64,000 bases of DNA from NCBI GenBank assembly GCA_040508085.1, contig JBEVNO010000149.1:1-64000 (forward strand), given 5' to 3'. Below the pieces are notes generated by a model, which saw nothing but the letters and a program-made list of their open reading frames with translations, did no database searches and was not told where the DNA came from. This document shows, one piece after another, positions 8,608 to 18,100 of the stretch. Each line of letters starts with the position of its first letter. The first letter of the stretch is position 1. This stretch comes from ZC4RG30 sp040508085 (GTDB lineage Bacteria > Pseudomonadota > Gammaproteobacteria > Steroidobacterales > Steroidobacteraceae). Both the position numbers and the translations under genes were made by a program.

Positions 8608-9944
8608 CGCAGCAGCGCTGCCAGCGCGGGCTTGGTGTCGATGAGGATCTGCGTGATCGCGGTGCGGTCGGCCGGCGTGATGCGCGCGCTGATGCCGCTG
8701 CTGTCGCGGCCCTGCAGCACTTCCACGATGCGCGCGTATACATAATCGAGCGCGTACTGCGGCAGCGCGTCGAAGTGGTCAGTGTAGATCACGTAGCTCA
8801 ACGGATAGCGCTGCAGCCGCGTGGCCAGATCCAGCTGGTGCAGGCCGCGGCCCTGGCTGTCGAGCGGGCCGACCCGGGCGAAGCGCTCGGCGAAGCCGCT
8901 GCCGCCGCGGACGGGCTCCGCGAGCGGGGTCGCTTCCTGGAAGAACAACGCCCGCACCAGCGGCTCGATCATCTGCTGCATGCGCTTCTGGTCGCCGGCG
9001 GTGATATCGGCCCAGGTGCGCGGCGCGCCGGTGGCGGGGGCGGCGCTGTCGCGCGACATCACGGTGCGCACCTTGTAGTTCACGCGCGTGATCAGGTTCT
9101 GCAGCCAGGTCTGGTGCTCCAGCACCATCAGCGCGGCGACGTCGCTATGGTCGGTAAGATAGGTGGTCGCATCGACATAGGCCTTCACCGAGGCCAGGTT
9201 CAGGCGCGTCGCCTGCAACTCGCGCAGACGCTCGCCGCCGCGTTCCTCGCGCAGCGCCAGGTTGCCGAAATGGTTCTGGGCACCGGTATGGCCAGTGACA
9301 TACCACCCACCCCAGCGCTGTGCGATGGGCGTGCGGTCATCCACTTCCTCGGCAGCGGTGTAGGTGCGTGTGTCCGCCGCATCATCCACTGGTGCGGACA
9401 TCACCATCACGCGCGGCACGCCGCCGCCCATCATGGAATATGTGTCATGGCAGGACAGGCAGCGCCCGCCCTCCCTCTCCATGCGCACGGGCTGCATCTC
9501 GCGCCGGTTGTCGAAGGCGAAGAACACCGGCCCCTTCTCCGCATCGATGGCCGTGATCTCCACCAGCGGCGTGTCGTGCACGTGAGCGACGTAGGTGTCG
9601 TCATTGAAATACACCGCGCGCGGCGTGCGTGCCGAGATGTGCTCGATCTGCAGGCTGGTGCGGGAGAACACCAGAGCCTGGGTATCCGGATTGATCTCCA
9701 GTGCCTGCAGCAGCGAACGCAGGTAGCCGAAGGTGGGCTCCCAGGTGAGCTTCAGCTCACCGCTGTCGAGGCGCTGCTGCAGGCGCCAGATGCGGTTGTG
9801 CGTGGCTGGCGCCGAATAGGCCAGCACCGGATATTCCACATCGTAACGGGTGGGCACGCGCAACCGGTCGGTTTCGGCCTGCGCGCCGGCCGCGCCCAGC
9901 AGCAGCACCGCCGCGACGCGTTTCCATAGACATCTCAAAGGCAT
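8604..9944 (-). CDS. Exported monohaem c-type protein of unknown family
   Basis: A 446-residue protein with a clear signal peptide (MPLRCLWKRVAAVLLLGAAG, cleavage after AQA). A single haem c attachment site, CLSCHDTY, sits near residue 160, so it should carry one covalently bound haem in the periplasm. It lacks the compact class I cytochrome fold; the haem site is embedded in a larger, otherwise unrecognised protein containing several Tyr/Trp-rich blocks such as RWGGWYVTGHTG. Its stop TAG and that of the cardiolipin synthase gene use the same CTAG. It is transcribed alone, with no obvious electron partner adjacent. I cannot assign a substrate. Confidence 0.8.
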   Translation of the reverse strand: MPLRCLWKRVAAVLLLGAAGAQAETDRLRVPTRYDVEYPVLAYSAPATHNRIWRLQQRLDSGELKLTWEPTFGYLRSLLQALEINPDTQALVFSRTSLQIEHISARTPRAVYFNDDTYVAHVHDTPLVEITAIDAEKGPVFFAFDNRREMQPVRMEREGGRCLSCHDTYSMMGGGVPRVMVMSAPVDDAADTRTYTAAEEVDDRTPIAQRWGGWYVTGHTGAQNHFGNLALREERGGERLRELQATRLNLASVKAYVDATTYLTDHSDVAALMVLEHQTWLQNLITRVNYKVRTVMSRDSAAPATGAPRTWADITAGDQKRMQQMIEPLVRALFFQEATPLAEPVRGGSGFAERFARVGPLDSQGRGLHQLDLATRLQRYPLSYVIYTDHFDALPQYALDYVYARIVEVLQGRDSSGISARITPADRTAITQILIDTKPALAALLR

Positions 9945-9983
9945 ACTTCACAGACTGCCGGCGGGGCCTTAAGTTCCCGCGGC

Positions 9984-11969
9984 TCAGCCCATCAGCAGGA
10001 TGGCTTCAGCGTGCTCGATGGCATCCGGCATGCCGTAGACCACCAGCACATCGCCCCCCTGCAGCAGTGTCGTATCGGCCGGCTCCCGTCCGGTAATGCC
10101 GTGGCGCCGCAACGCGGTGAAAGCCACCTCCGCGCCATGGGTGCGCACCTCGGCGAGCGTGCGATCGACTGCCCACGCGCGCGGCGGCAACACGATGGAC
10201 GCCACCCCTTCCATGGGCCCCTCCAGCGGATCCCCTCCCGGGATATCTGAAAGCACCACATTGCGCAGCGTGGAGTAGCGCGCACGGCGGATGTCATCGA
10301 CCGTGCGGGTCACATGCAGGGTCGAGACATTCAGCAGCATCAGCACCTGCGAGGCCAGCATCAGGCTGGCCTCGAATGTCTCGGGCACCACCTCGGTGGC
10401 ACCGACAGCCACCAGTTCATCCACACCGATGTCATCGGCGGTGCGTACCAGCACCGGCACATCCTCGCGCAGCCGGCGCACCGCACGGACGATGCCTATC
10501 GACACTGCCGGATTGGCGAAGCTCACCACCACCGCGCTGGCATTGGCAAGGCCGCAGGCATCCAGCACGTCCTCGTCGGCCGAGTCACCGAAGATCACCG
10601 GGTGGCCGGCCTGCCGGGCTGGCCGCACGCGCGCCGTATCCAGGTCGATCGCCACGTATTCGAAGCCATGCGATTCGAGCACGCGGGCAATGTTCTGGCC
10701 CACGCGGCCGTAGCCACAGAGGATCACATGCTCGCGGCGCGCCACTTCGTGCGTGGCGGCGTCCTCGCGCTCGATGGCGCGTTGCGGCGGCCCGCGCTCG
10801 CGCAGCAGGAAGCGCGCGATGGGCTTGTTGTAGCGGATGCCGAATGGCGCACCCAGCATGGTGACCACCAGCGCCAGCAGCAACGGCTGGATCACCGAGT
10901 TCGGCGCGATCGAATTGGGCGCCTTGATGAGCAGCGTGAGCAGTGCCACGCCGAACTCGCCCCCCCCACCCAGCAGCAGGCCGGTACGCAGCGCCTTGAA
11001 GCTGGTGCTGACGAAGCCGCGCACGGCCAGCGCCGCCGCGCCCACCTTCAGCACCACCAGGCCAACCACCGTGGCCGAGATGAGCAGGAACTGGCTGGCC
11101 AGCAGGTGCAGATCCAGCAACATGCCCACCGATATGAAGAACAGGCCGAGCAGCAGCTCCCTGAAGGGCCGGATGACCGCCTCCACCTGATGCCGGTATT
11201 CGGTCTCGGCGAGCAGCATGCCGGCAAGGAAGCCGCCGAGCGCCAGTGACAGGCCGGCATGCTCGGTCACCCACGCCGCTCCCAGCACCACGAACAGTAC
11301 CGCCAGCGTGAACAGCTCCTTCAGGCGGCTGTTGGCGATTTCGAAGAACAGCGGGCGCATCAGCCAGCGGCCGGCCAGCAGCACCACCAGCAGCGCGACG
11401 ATGCCGGCGCCAACCGCGCGCAGCACGTTGGAGAAATCCAGGTGCGTGGGCGCGCCGGTGGACAGCGCCGTGGCCACTGCCAGCAGCGGCACGAAGGCCA
11501 GGTCCTGGAACAGCAGGATGGCGAAGGTGAGACGCCCGTGCGTGCGGTTGATCTCGGCCTGTTCGGTGAGCTGGCGGATCACGATGGCCGTGGAGGACAT
11601 TGCCACCGCTCCGCCCACTACCACCGACACCAGCCATGGCAGGCCCAGCAGATGGCCTACCACCATGAACACCAGCAGTGTGCCGACCACCTGCAGCATG
11701 CCCAGGCCGAACACTTCGCGGCGCATCGCGACCATGCGCGGCCACGAGAACTCCAGCCCCAGCGTGAACAGCAGGAACACCACGCCGATCTCGGCCAGCA
11801 GATGGGTCTGTTCGGAATCGGCCAGGATGCCAAAGGTGTAAGGGCCGACGAGCACGCCCACTATCAGGTAGCCCAGCACCGGCGGCAGTCCGATGCGACG
11901 CGCCAGCGTGACCACCAGCACGGAGGCCATCAACAGGGCGAGTACCTGGGTCAGCGGGTCCTGGAACAT
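9984..11969 (-). CDS. Kef-type monovalent cation:proton antiporter (CPA2) with RCK domain
   Basis: A 661-residue protein. Residues about 1-390 form a twelve- to thirteen-helix Na+/H+ exchanger domain of the CPA2 family. A cytoplasmic Rossmann-type RCK/TrkA-N domain follows from about residue 415 with the nucleotide motif GYGRVGQNIARVL, then an acidic strand end AIDLD. A TrkA-C domain closes the protein (about 580-660). This is the KefB/KefC/YbaL architecture: potassium efflux coupled to proton entry, gated by nucleotide or glutathione. No KefF or KefG partner is nearby, so the ligand is uncertain and YbaL-type function is equally likely. Confidence 0.9.
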   Translation of the reverse strand: MFQDPLTQVLALLMASVLVVTLARRIGLPPVLGYLIVGVLVGPYTFGILADSEQTHLLAEIGVVFLLFTLGLEFSWPRMVAMRREVFGLGMLQVVGTLLVFMVVGHLLGLPWLVSVVVGGAVAMSSTAIVIRQLTEQAEINRTHGRLTFAILLFQDLAFVPLLAVATALSTGAPTHLDFSNVLRAVGAGIVALLVVLLAGRWLMRPLFFEIANSRLKELFTLAVLFVVLGAAWVTEHAGLSLALGGFLAGMLLAETEYRHQVEAVIRPFRELLLGLFFISVGMLLDLHLLASQFLLISATVVGLVVLKVGAAALAVRGFVSTSFKALRTGLLLGGGGEFGVALLTLLIKAPNSIAPNSVIQPLLLALVVTMLGAPFGIRYNKPIARFLLRERGPPQRAIEREDAATHEVARREHVILCGYGRVGQNIARVLESHGFEYVAIDLDTARVRPARQAGHPVIFGDSADEDVLDACGLANASAVVVSFANPAVSIGIVRAVRRLREDVPVLVRTADDIGVDELVAVGATEVVPETFEASLMLASQVLMLLNVSTLHVTRTVDDIRRARYSTLRNVVLSDIPGGDPLEGPMEGVASIVLPPRAWAVDRTLAEVRTHGAEVAFTALRRHGITGREPADTTLLQGGDVLVVYGMPDAIEHAEAILLMG

Positions 11970-12024
11970 CGGCCCAGAGGATAGCCGATGCGCCGCACGG
12001 CTGTGTGGCGCGAGCTGCGCCTGC

Positions 12025-12930
12025 TCAGGCCGGGAAGAACTCGATCGGTTTGGTGGTCGTGATCGGCGCGACGTCCCGTGCCGGAAAGCGGATCAGGCGC
12101 ACGCGCGCAACAATGCGCCGTTCCAGCTCTGCATCGTTGAGTTCGCTTGAGACCACGCGACAGGCGGTGACTTCACCGCTGGCCGCGATGGTGAACTCGA
12201 GTACCACCTTGCCCCGCAACTCCGGGTGTTCCCGCAGGGCGCGGCTGTACAGCGCATAGATGGCGCCCTTGTTGCGATCGAATTCCTGTTCGATCTCCTC
12301 CTGGCTGCGTGCGGGCTTGCCACTGCTGCCGGTGCGCGTGGCCTGGTTGCCGCTGCCAATCGAGGCGACATTCGAACTTACCGCGCCGGTGGTGTTGCCC
12401 GACAGGGCACCTGCGCCGGAGCCGAAGCCGCGGCTGCTGTCGGCGGACTGCACGCCGGCACTGCCGGTGCCTGCCTTGGAGGTGATCAGTGAACGCTCGG
12501 CCTTCGACTCCGCGCCGACGGCACCGGTAAGGTTCCTGGTCTGCCCCGCCGGCTCGTCGGTGAACGCGCGGCGCAGGTCCGCGAGCTCATCGCGCACGCG
12601 GGACAGCGATTGCTCCGCCTTGCGCCGTGCATCGGCGACGCGCTGCTCCGGCTGCGGCCTGGCTTCCGGCCTGGGCTGCTCCAGCGGCTTCGGCGGTGGC
12701 GGCGGAGGCGGCGGAGGCTGTGGCCTTTCTTCCACCATCAGGCGCGCCAGGCGTTCCGGCACCTGCGATACATTGCTCACAGGCTCCGGAAACCTGACTA
12801 CCTGCAGCACGAGCGCGAACAGCAGGAACAGCCCGGTGCCCCACAGCACCAGGCGCCGGAAACGACGGTTCGATTCCGGGTCGTCCTCCCAGGGCAGCTC
12901 GAAACGGCGGTAGAAAGGCGCGAGTTGCAC
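12025..12930 (-). CDS. TonB-like energy transducer with AgmX/PglI-type C-terminal domain
   Basis: A 301-residue protein, GTG start at 12930. It has a short cytoplasmic N-terminus, one transmembrane helix (about 28-48), a proline-rich periplasmic segment with an uninterrupted run of nine Pro followed by KPLEQPRPEARPQPEQ, a charged coiled stretch, a Gly/Ser-rich linker, and a C-terminal globular domain (about 205-301) with RALREHPELRGKVVLEFTIAASG. This C-terminal pattern is that of the AgmX/PglI or TonB-like domain first noted in Myxococcus gliding and development proteins. It is the last gene of an operon containing ExbB and two ExbD proteins, so it is the likely force-transmitting member. Confidence 0.85.
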   Translation of the reverse strand: MQLAPFYRRFELPWEDDPESNRRFRRLVLWGTGLFLLFALVLQVVRFPEPVSNVSQVPERLARLMVEERPQPPPPPPPPPKPLEQPRPEARPQPEQRVADARRKAEQSLSRVRDELADLRRAFTDEPAGQTRNLTGAVGAESKAERSLITSKAGTGSAGVQSADSSRGFGSGAGALSGNTTGAVSSNVASIGSGNQATRTGSSGKPARSQEEIEQEFDRNKGAIYALYSRALREHPELRGKVVLEFTIAASGEVTACRVVSSELNDAELERRIVARVRLIRFPARDVAPITTTKPIEFFPA

Positions 12931-12941
12931 GGTCGGATCCG

Positions 12942-13460
12942 TTACCTGGACGGCAAGGCATCCAGCGCCTTGTCCTTCTCGATGGTGGCAAATGAAATGC
13001 GGCCGAAATCCGCGCTGGTAGCGGTCTGCATCACCTTCTTCAGTACCTCGTAGGGCAGTGTCTTGTCCGCCATGACGGTGACTTCCCGCTCCGCCAGCTC
13101 CCGCTCGGCCATGCGCTGGCCGATGATGCGTGGCCGCAGCAGCACATCCTTCAGGGGCGCGAAGACCGGATCCTTGCTGGCGCGCAGCTCGGCCATGGTG
13201 GCAACAGTATCGCCCTGCACCAGCAGCTCATCCTTGGTGAGCATGATCACCACCGTCTCGCGCGGCCGCGCGGTGACGATGGATTGCGGTATCTCGATGC
13301 CCTTGGTGTTCTGCACGATCTCGACTTCGGTCGAATACACCAGCAGGAATGACACCAGCACCGACAGGATGTCGATCATCGGAATGAGGTTCAGCTCGCC
13401 ATCGGCCTTGTGGCGCAGATGGTGGGTCATCATGCGGCGGGCGCGGCCGGACATCATCAC
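12942..13460 (-). CDS. ExbD/TolR-type protein (second copy)
   Basis: A 172-residue ExbD/TolR family protein with one N-terminal transmembrane helix carrying the key Asp in LIPMIDILSVLVSFLLV, then a periplasmic domain. The start is GTG at 13460, overlapping the TGA of the preceding ExbD gene by 4 nt; two ATG codons follow directly, so the exact first residue is uncertain. It differs clearly from its neighbour (longer periplasmic domain, different sequence), so it is not a recent duplicate. With ExbB it should form a proton-driven stator at the inner membrane. Confidence 0.88.
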   Translation of the reverse strand: MMMSGRARRMMTHHLRHKADGELNLIPMIDILSVLVSFLLVYSTEVEIVQNTKGIEIPQSIVTARPRETVVIMLTKDELLVQGDTVATMAELRASKDPVFAPLKDVLLRPRIIGQRMAERELAEREVTVMADKTLPYEVLKKVMQTATSADFGRISFATIEKDKALDALPSR

Positions 13461-13978
13461 GGGCCGCCTCCAGTGTCCGGCGCATCGCCCAGCGACACAT
13501 TCGGAAACAGCTCCGCCTGTACCAGCTGGCCGGATTGGCGCTGCTCCAGCAGGCGCATGGTGTCCATCACCTGCACCAGGTCATCGTAGGGAACATCGCT
13601 CTCCAGCAGCAGCGTGGCATCGGTCATGTCCGGAAAGCGCGCCTTGACGACCTGCAGGTACTGCGAAAGCCCGGCGAGGTTGTAGGGCTGGCCGGCTTCG
13701 GGACGCGGCAGGCTCTCCAGCACCCCGCTCTTGGCGTCCTGCACAACGATGCCGTTCTTGCGCAGCACCACTTCCAGCGCCAGGCCCGGCGGCGGCTCGG
13801 TGAAGGCGGTGCTGCTCGACGGCAGCTTCAGCTCCATGATCACGGTGCGCGAGAACACCGCCGTCATCAGCAGGAAGGTGACCAGCACCGTGAAGATGTC
13901 GATCATCGGCACGAGCATGAGCTCCGACGGCTTACGGTGCCGCCGTTCCAGCTTGCGCATGGCGTAATTGCGACCCAT
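13457..13978 (-). CDS. ExbD/TolR-type protein (first copy)
   Basis: A 173-residue protein with the ExbD/TolR signature LVPMIDIFTVLVTFLL, including the channel Asp, in its single N-terminal transmembrane helix and a periplasmic domain after it. ATG at 13978 has an AGGA ribosome-binding site 8 nt upstream. It is followed by a second ExbD with a 4-nt overlap. A stator with two different ExbD-like subunits plus one ExbB resembles the TolQ/TolR/TolR arrangement of the Myxococcus AglR/AglQ/AglS gliding motor; the shared layout is known, the shared function is inference. Confidence 0.88.
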   Translation of the reverse strand: MGRNYAMRKLERRHRKPSELMLVPMIDIFTVLVTFLLMTAVFSRTVIMELKLPSSSTAFTEPPPGLALEVVLRKNGIVVQDAKSGVLESLPRPEAGQPYNLAGLSQYLQVVKARFPDMTDATLLLESDVPYDDLVQVMDTMRLLEQRQSGQLVQAELFPNVSLGDAPDTGGGP

Positions 13979-14022
13979 CGATGCTTCCTGCTACAGGGGG
14001 ACGACCGGCGCCGGGAGCGGCG

Positions 14023-14670
14023 TCAGGCCTGCCCTTCGGAACGGCGCTCGACGATCGAGTTCAGGAATTTCACCGACGCCATCTCGAGGCTGTCGATCAG
14101 TTCCGTGGTCTTGGTCTGCAGCACGGCATGGATGATCAGCAGCGGCACTGCGGTCATCAGTCCGAAGGCCGTGCAGTTCATGGCCTCGGAAATGCTGGCC
14201 GAGAGCAGGTTGGCCTTCTCGGCCGGGTTGACCGTGGCCACCGCGCTGAACGCTCCGATAAGGCCCATCACCGTGCCCAGCAGGCCCAGCAGCGTCGCGA
14301 GGTTCGCGAAGGTGGAAAGGTAATGCGTGCGCTTCTCCAGCTTCGGCAGGATGCCCATCAGGCTCTCCTCCATTGCCTTCTCCACATCTTCACGCCGGCG
14401 CGCCCCCTGGATGCGTGCGAGGCCGTAGGTGAGGATCTGGCCGATCGCCGACTTGGACTGCGAGGCAGTCTGCGCGGCGCCCTTGAAGTTCGCCTGTGCG
14501 AGCTGGGGCTCGATCTCCTGCCACAGCGCGCGGTTGCGGCTGCGCGCGGCGGTGAGATACACCCAGCGCTCTACGGCGATGGCGACACCGACCACCAGGA
14601 CCAGGGCGATCGGCCACATGAATGCGCCGCCGTGCTGGAAGAACCGGGCTAAGCCTGAGAAGAAATCCAT
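14023..14670 (-). CDS. ExbB/TolQ/MotA-family proton channel protein
   Basis: A 215-residue inner-membrane protein with three transmembrane segments (about 17-35, 110-135, 150-175 after the start). The conserved channel region FANLATLLGLLGTVMGLIGAF and the third-helix segment SEAMNCTAFGLMTAVPLLI are typical of ExbB/TolQ. The ATG at 14670 is preferred to the GTG at 14679, because AGGGAG lies 8 nt before it. The gene sits 65 bp after the small exported protein gene, a gap holding repeats, and 44 bp before the first exbD. It should be the ring-forming stator of this operon. Confidence 0.9.
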   Translation of the reverse strand: MDFFSGLARFFQHGGAFMWPIALVLVVGVAIAVERWVYLTAARSRNRALWQEIEPQLAQANFKGAAQTASQSKSAIGQILTYGLARIQGARRREDVEKAMEESLMGILPKLEKRTHYLSTFANLATLLGLLGTVMGLIGAFSAVATVNPAEKANLLSASISEAMNCTAFGLMTAVPLLIIHAVLQTKTTELIDSLEMASVKFLNSIVERRSEGQA

Positions 14671-14704
14671 CGGAACCACTCCCTTCGCCTGCTACGCAAG
14701 CCAC

Positions 14705-14736
14705 TGCAGCGAACTTTGAACCAATGCAGCGAACTT
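14705..14736 (-). repeat. 12-bp direct repeat and overlapping hairpin before exbB
   Basis: TGCAGCGAACTT occurs at 14705-14716 and again at 14725-14736, a 20-bp period. The second copy overlaps a perfect inverted repeat, GCAGC-GAACTT-GCTGC at 14726-14741. On the minus strand this follows the stop of the small exported protein at 14745 and precedes exbB. It may be an internal promoter operator, an attenuator or an mRNA-processing hairpin setting stator levels apart from the TPR genes. Confidence 0.5.
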
Positions 14737-14744
14737 GCTGCGAT

Positions 14745-15134
14745 CTATTTCTCACCATCCGGCTTCAGCGCCCGGTAATACCGGTTCTGTCGCCGAAATA
14801 CGTCACGATCGACTGGCGACAGCACCTCGTCCAGCAGGCTGCTGGTCGGCCGGCCGCTGAGGTCGCCCAGGTCGGCGCGCTTCCACGGCACCACGTAGAG
14901 CACGCGGGGCAGTTCACGATTGCCGGTGATCTGCGTGGCTTCCAGCTCGATACGGTCCTGGGCAGGGGACACGGTCGCCGGGGCTGCCGGGCTGGAATTG
15001 GCTGGCGCAGCCGGTCCCGGAGCCACCGGACGGCTGGTCTGCACCGCCGGCTGTGGATCACTGCGAGGCGGCTCCGCCGCCACCGCCGCACCGGCCGTAC
15101 ACAGCATCGCGATCAATACGGGAACGCTTTTCAT
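14745..15134 (-). CDS. Small exported protein of the Exb/TPR operon, unknown
   Basis: A 129-residue protein with a signal peptide (MKSVPVLIAMLCTAGAAVAA), then a Pro/Ala-rich low-complexity linker (about 25-60) and a short C-terminal block containing RVLYVVPWKRADLGDLSGRP and DVFRRQNRYY. The ATG overlaps the stop of the 1070-residue TPR gene by 4 nt (ATGA), so translation is coupled. The conserved-looking C-terminal block suggests a periplasmic accessory that binds one of the operon proteins. I do not recognise the family. Confidence 0.75.
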   Translation of the reverse strand: MKSVPVLIAMLCTAGAAVAAEPPRSDPQPAVQTSRPVAPGPAAPANSSPAAPATVSPAQDRIELEATQITGNRELPRVLYVVPWKRADLGDLSGRPTSSLLDEVLSPVDRDVFRRQNRYYRALKPDGEK

Positions 15135-18100
15135 CGGACCTCCGCCTGCGCCCCGGGCGTCGTTGTGGATGTGCGCTTGCCGGCGCGTTGCTTCACATCG
15201 GCTATCCAGCTCGTGACCGGCCGGTCTTCGCCCGTCAGCACCTGGTAGCGCTCCAGCGGCGCGAGCGCGGCCACCGGATCATCCAGGTAGATATCCCGCA
15301 ACACTGCGACATTGCGCAGCGCGGCGGCATTGTCGGGCGCCAGTGCCAGTGCGCGGCCGTATGTTTCCGCCGCCGCCGCGAACTGGCCGCGCTGGCGCAG
15401 CACGATGCCGAGCTCATTCAGCGGCGCTGCATTTTCCGGCGCGAAACGCGCAGCTTCCTCGAACGATGCCTGCGCCGCCGGCAGTTCGCCGCGGGCGAGC
15501 TGCGCGCTGCCCTGCTGGTAAGAGACCGCAGCCGCTGCCGGCAGCATCAACCCCTCGCTCCAGGGTATCGACAGCTCGGTCTTGCCGAAGCGCGCCGGCA
15601 GCAGTTTTGCGAGCGCGCTGAAGCTCGCCTGCACGCCCGCGTCATACAGGCCGTCGCGGGAGCGCGCGGCATTGGTCTCGTGCAGCGTGATGGCCTGTTC
15701 CTCGAATGGCAGCGCCTGCTCCTCGAGCAGCAGGTCGTATTGTTCGATGGCCTCGGCGTCGAGGTTCCTCGGCCGCTCCGAGGCCATGAGATCCGCGCCC
15801 AGCTGGCGATACAGCTCCGCGATCTCGAAGCTGGCCTCGGTGGCCACCTCCGCAATGTTGTAGGCGGCCGCAGCCTTGTAGCCGGCCAGCGCCGTGTCGA
15901 GCGCCTTGCGCTTGGGCGCCAGTGAGCGCGTCAGCGGCGCAGTGAGTTTCAGCGCGCGGAAGCTGTCGCGGGCAGGCGCGGCCAGCGCGAGACTGGCCTT
16001 CGCGGCCAGATAACGCGTGCGATCGGTGCGCGCGCCGCCGGCGCTCGCATCGGCCTTCACGATCTCGCGCTGCCAGTACGTCACCCGCTGGCCGTCGCCG
16101 GCAGTGCGTGCATAGTCCAGCAGTCGCTGGCGGGTCTCGATGCGTTCCGCCGCCGGGGCGGGAAACTCGGTCACCAGGCGCTCCAGCATTGCGACAGCGC
16201 GGGACGTGTTGCCGGACTTCGCATACTGGTCGGCGGCAAGCCCCAGCGCCTCGAGGCGCACATCCGGCGCCTGGTCACGCGCGCTGGAGATGCGTTCGAA
16301 CTCGGCGGCAGAGGCCTCGCCACGCCCCGCTTCCATGTAGGCCACGGCCAGCTTGGCCGTGACATCACTCTGCTGCGGGCTCTGCGGGTAATCGCGGCGG
16401 AAGGTCTCCAGCACGCCGATGGCGCGCGGCCAATCCTTCAGTTTGATCAGTTCCGCGGCGGCGTCGTACTGCGCCGTCTCCACCGCCGAGGTGCCGGGCG
16501 CAACGCTCGCCACACGCAGGAATTCATCGATGGCACCTGCGGCGTCGCCCGCCGCGCGCCGCGCCTCCGCCTGGCGATAGACCGCTACCGAGAGCTGCTC
16601 ACCCAGGGTCCTGGCCAGTTGCGGGTCGCCGGCCGCCAGCGGGCGCGCCTGGCTCCATGCCGCTTCGGCGCCTGCGAACTCGCCCTGATCGAAACGCGAC
16701 TGCCCGATCACGCTGTAGGCGATGCGGCGCTGCGCCGCCGAGGCTGGCGGATCGCGCGCGAGCAAAATCCCGCCCACCTCGATGGCACGCGGCAGGTTCC
16801 TGGCTTTGTACAGGTCTTCGGTGGCGCGGGTCAGCACGCCGGCGCTGTCCGCATGCGCCGGGTAGGTCTGCGCAAACTTCACACCGGATTCGGTGGCCTT
16901 CATATGCCAGGCCTGGCGCTCGCCTTCGGGCAGCAGTGCTTCCTGCTTCTGGTACGCCGCCAGCGCCGCGTAACCGGCCTTCGCGGTGTCAGCGCCCGGG
17001 GCATAGCCGTAGGCGGTGTGCTCGTATTCGGTGGCGGCGGCGGCAAAATCCCCGCCCTCGTACAGCGCGTCGGCCAGCCGGTAGTTGACCTGCGCGGAGG
17101 TCTCGTCCTGCGGGAAGGATTCCAGCTGCAGGCGGTACCAGCGCGCGGCCTGCGCGTAATCCTCGCGCCGTCGGCTCTTCTGCGCCTCGGCGTGATGATA
17201 GGCGGCAAGGTCGGTGAGATGTGTCTTCAGCTCGGTGACGATCTGCGGATAGTCGGCGCGTTGCCGCCCCTGCCAGAACGCGGTGCCGAGGTTGTAGTTG
17301 CCGACGTACTCACGCTTGCCTTCCAGCACCAGCTGCGCGAAGCCGCCCTTGCGATAGGCTTCGATGGCGAGCGTGGACAGCAGTGGCGAGAATTCGTCAT
17401 TGGGCTCCCGCGCCACCCAGGCGCGATACGCGCCGGCGCCGTCCTGGTAGCGCTGCTTCTCGACGAACAGGTCGCCCAGCCGCGAATACAGCAGCGCCGC
17501 ATACGGCGGCTTGCCCTGCGCATCGACGAAGCGGTTGAGCGGCTCGATACCGTCCTGGTAGGAGAACGTCAGGCTCATCACCCGCAGGGTGTCTTCCACC
17601 AGTTCGCGATCGGCCCGCTGCAGCGTATCGAGTGGCTTCATCCCACGCGGCGAGCCGGGGTCGCGCAACTGGGCATCGAGCAGGCGCCCGAACACCGGCA
17701 GGCTCTCCTCGTTCAGGTTCTGCTTGAACAGCGACCAGCCCTGCTTGTACAGCGCCTGCTGGTAGAAGGGGCCGGCGCCACGCTGCGTCACTTCGGCATA
17801 GGCTTTCTCGGCATCTGCATAGCGACGCGCGGAGAACAGCAGCTCGCCGCGACGGAAATGCACCTCGCCGATCTCGCGCATGTCCGGGTAGCGCTGCACG
17901 ACCTCATCCAGCGCCGCCAGCGCCTTCTCCGGCTGGCCCGTGGTTTCGTAGGCGCGCGCCAGCTGGTAGAGCACCTGGTAATTGCGCGGATGGTCCGGAT
18001 AGGCCTGCAGGCGCTGCGTATAGAGACGGATCGCGTCGGCGCCGCCGATATCGATGCTGGCACCTTCCGCCGCCGCGCGATCCAGCTCGCCGCCCTCCAG

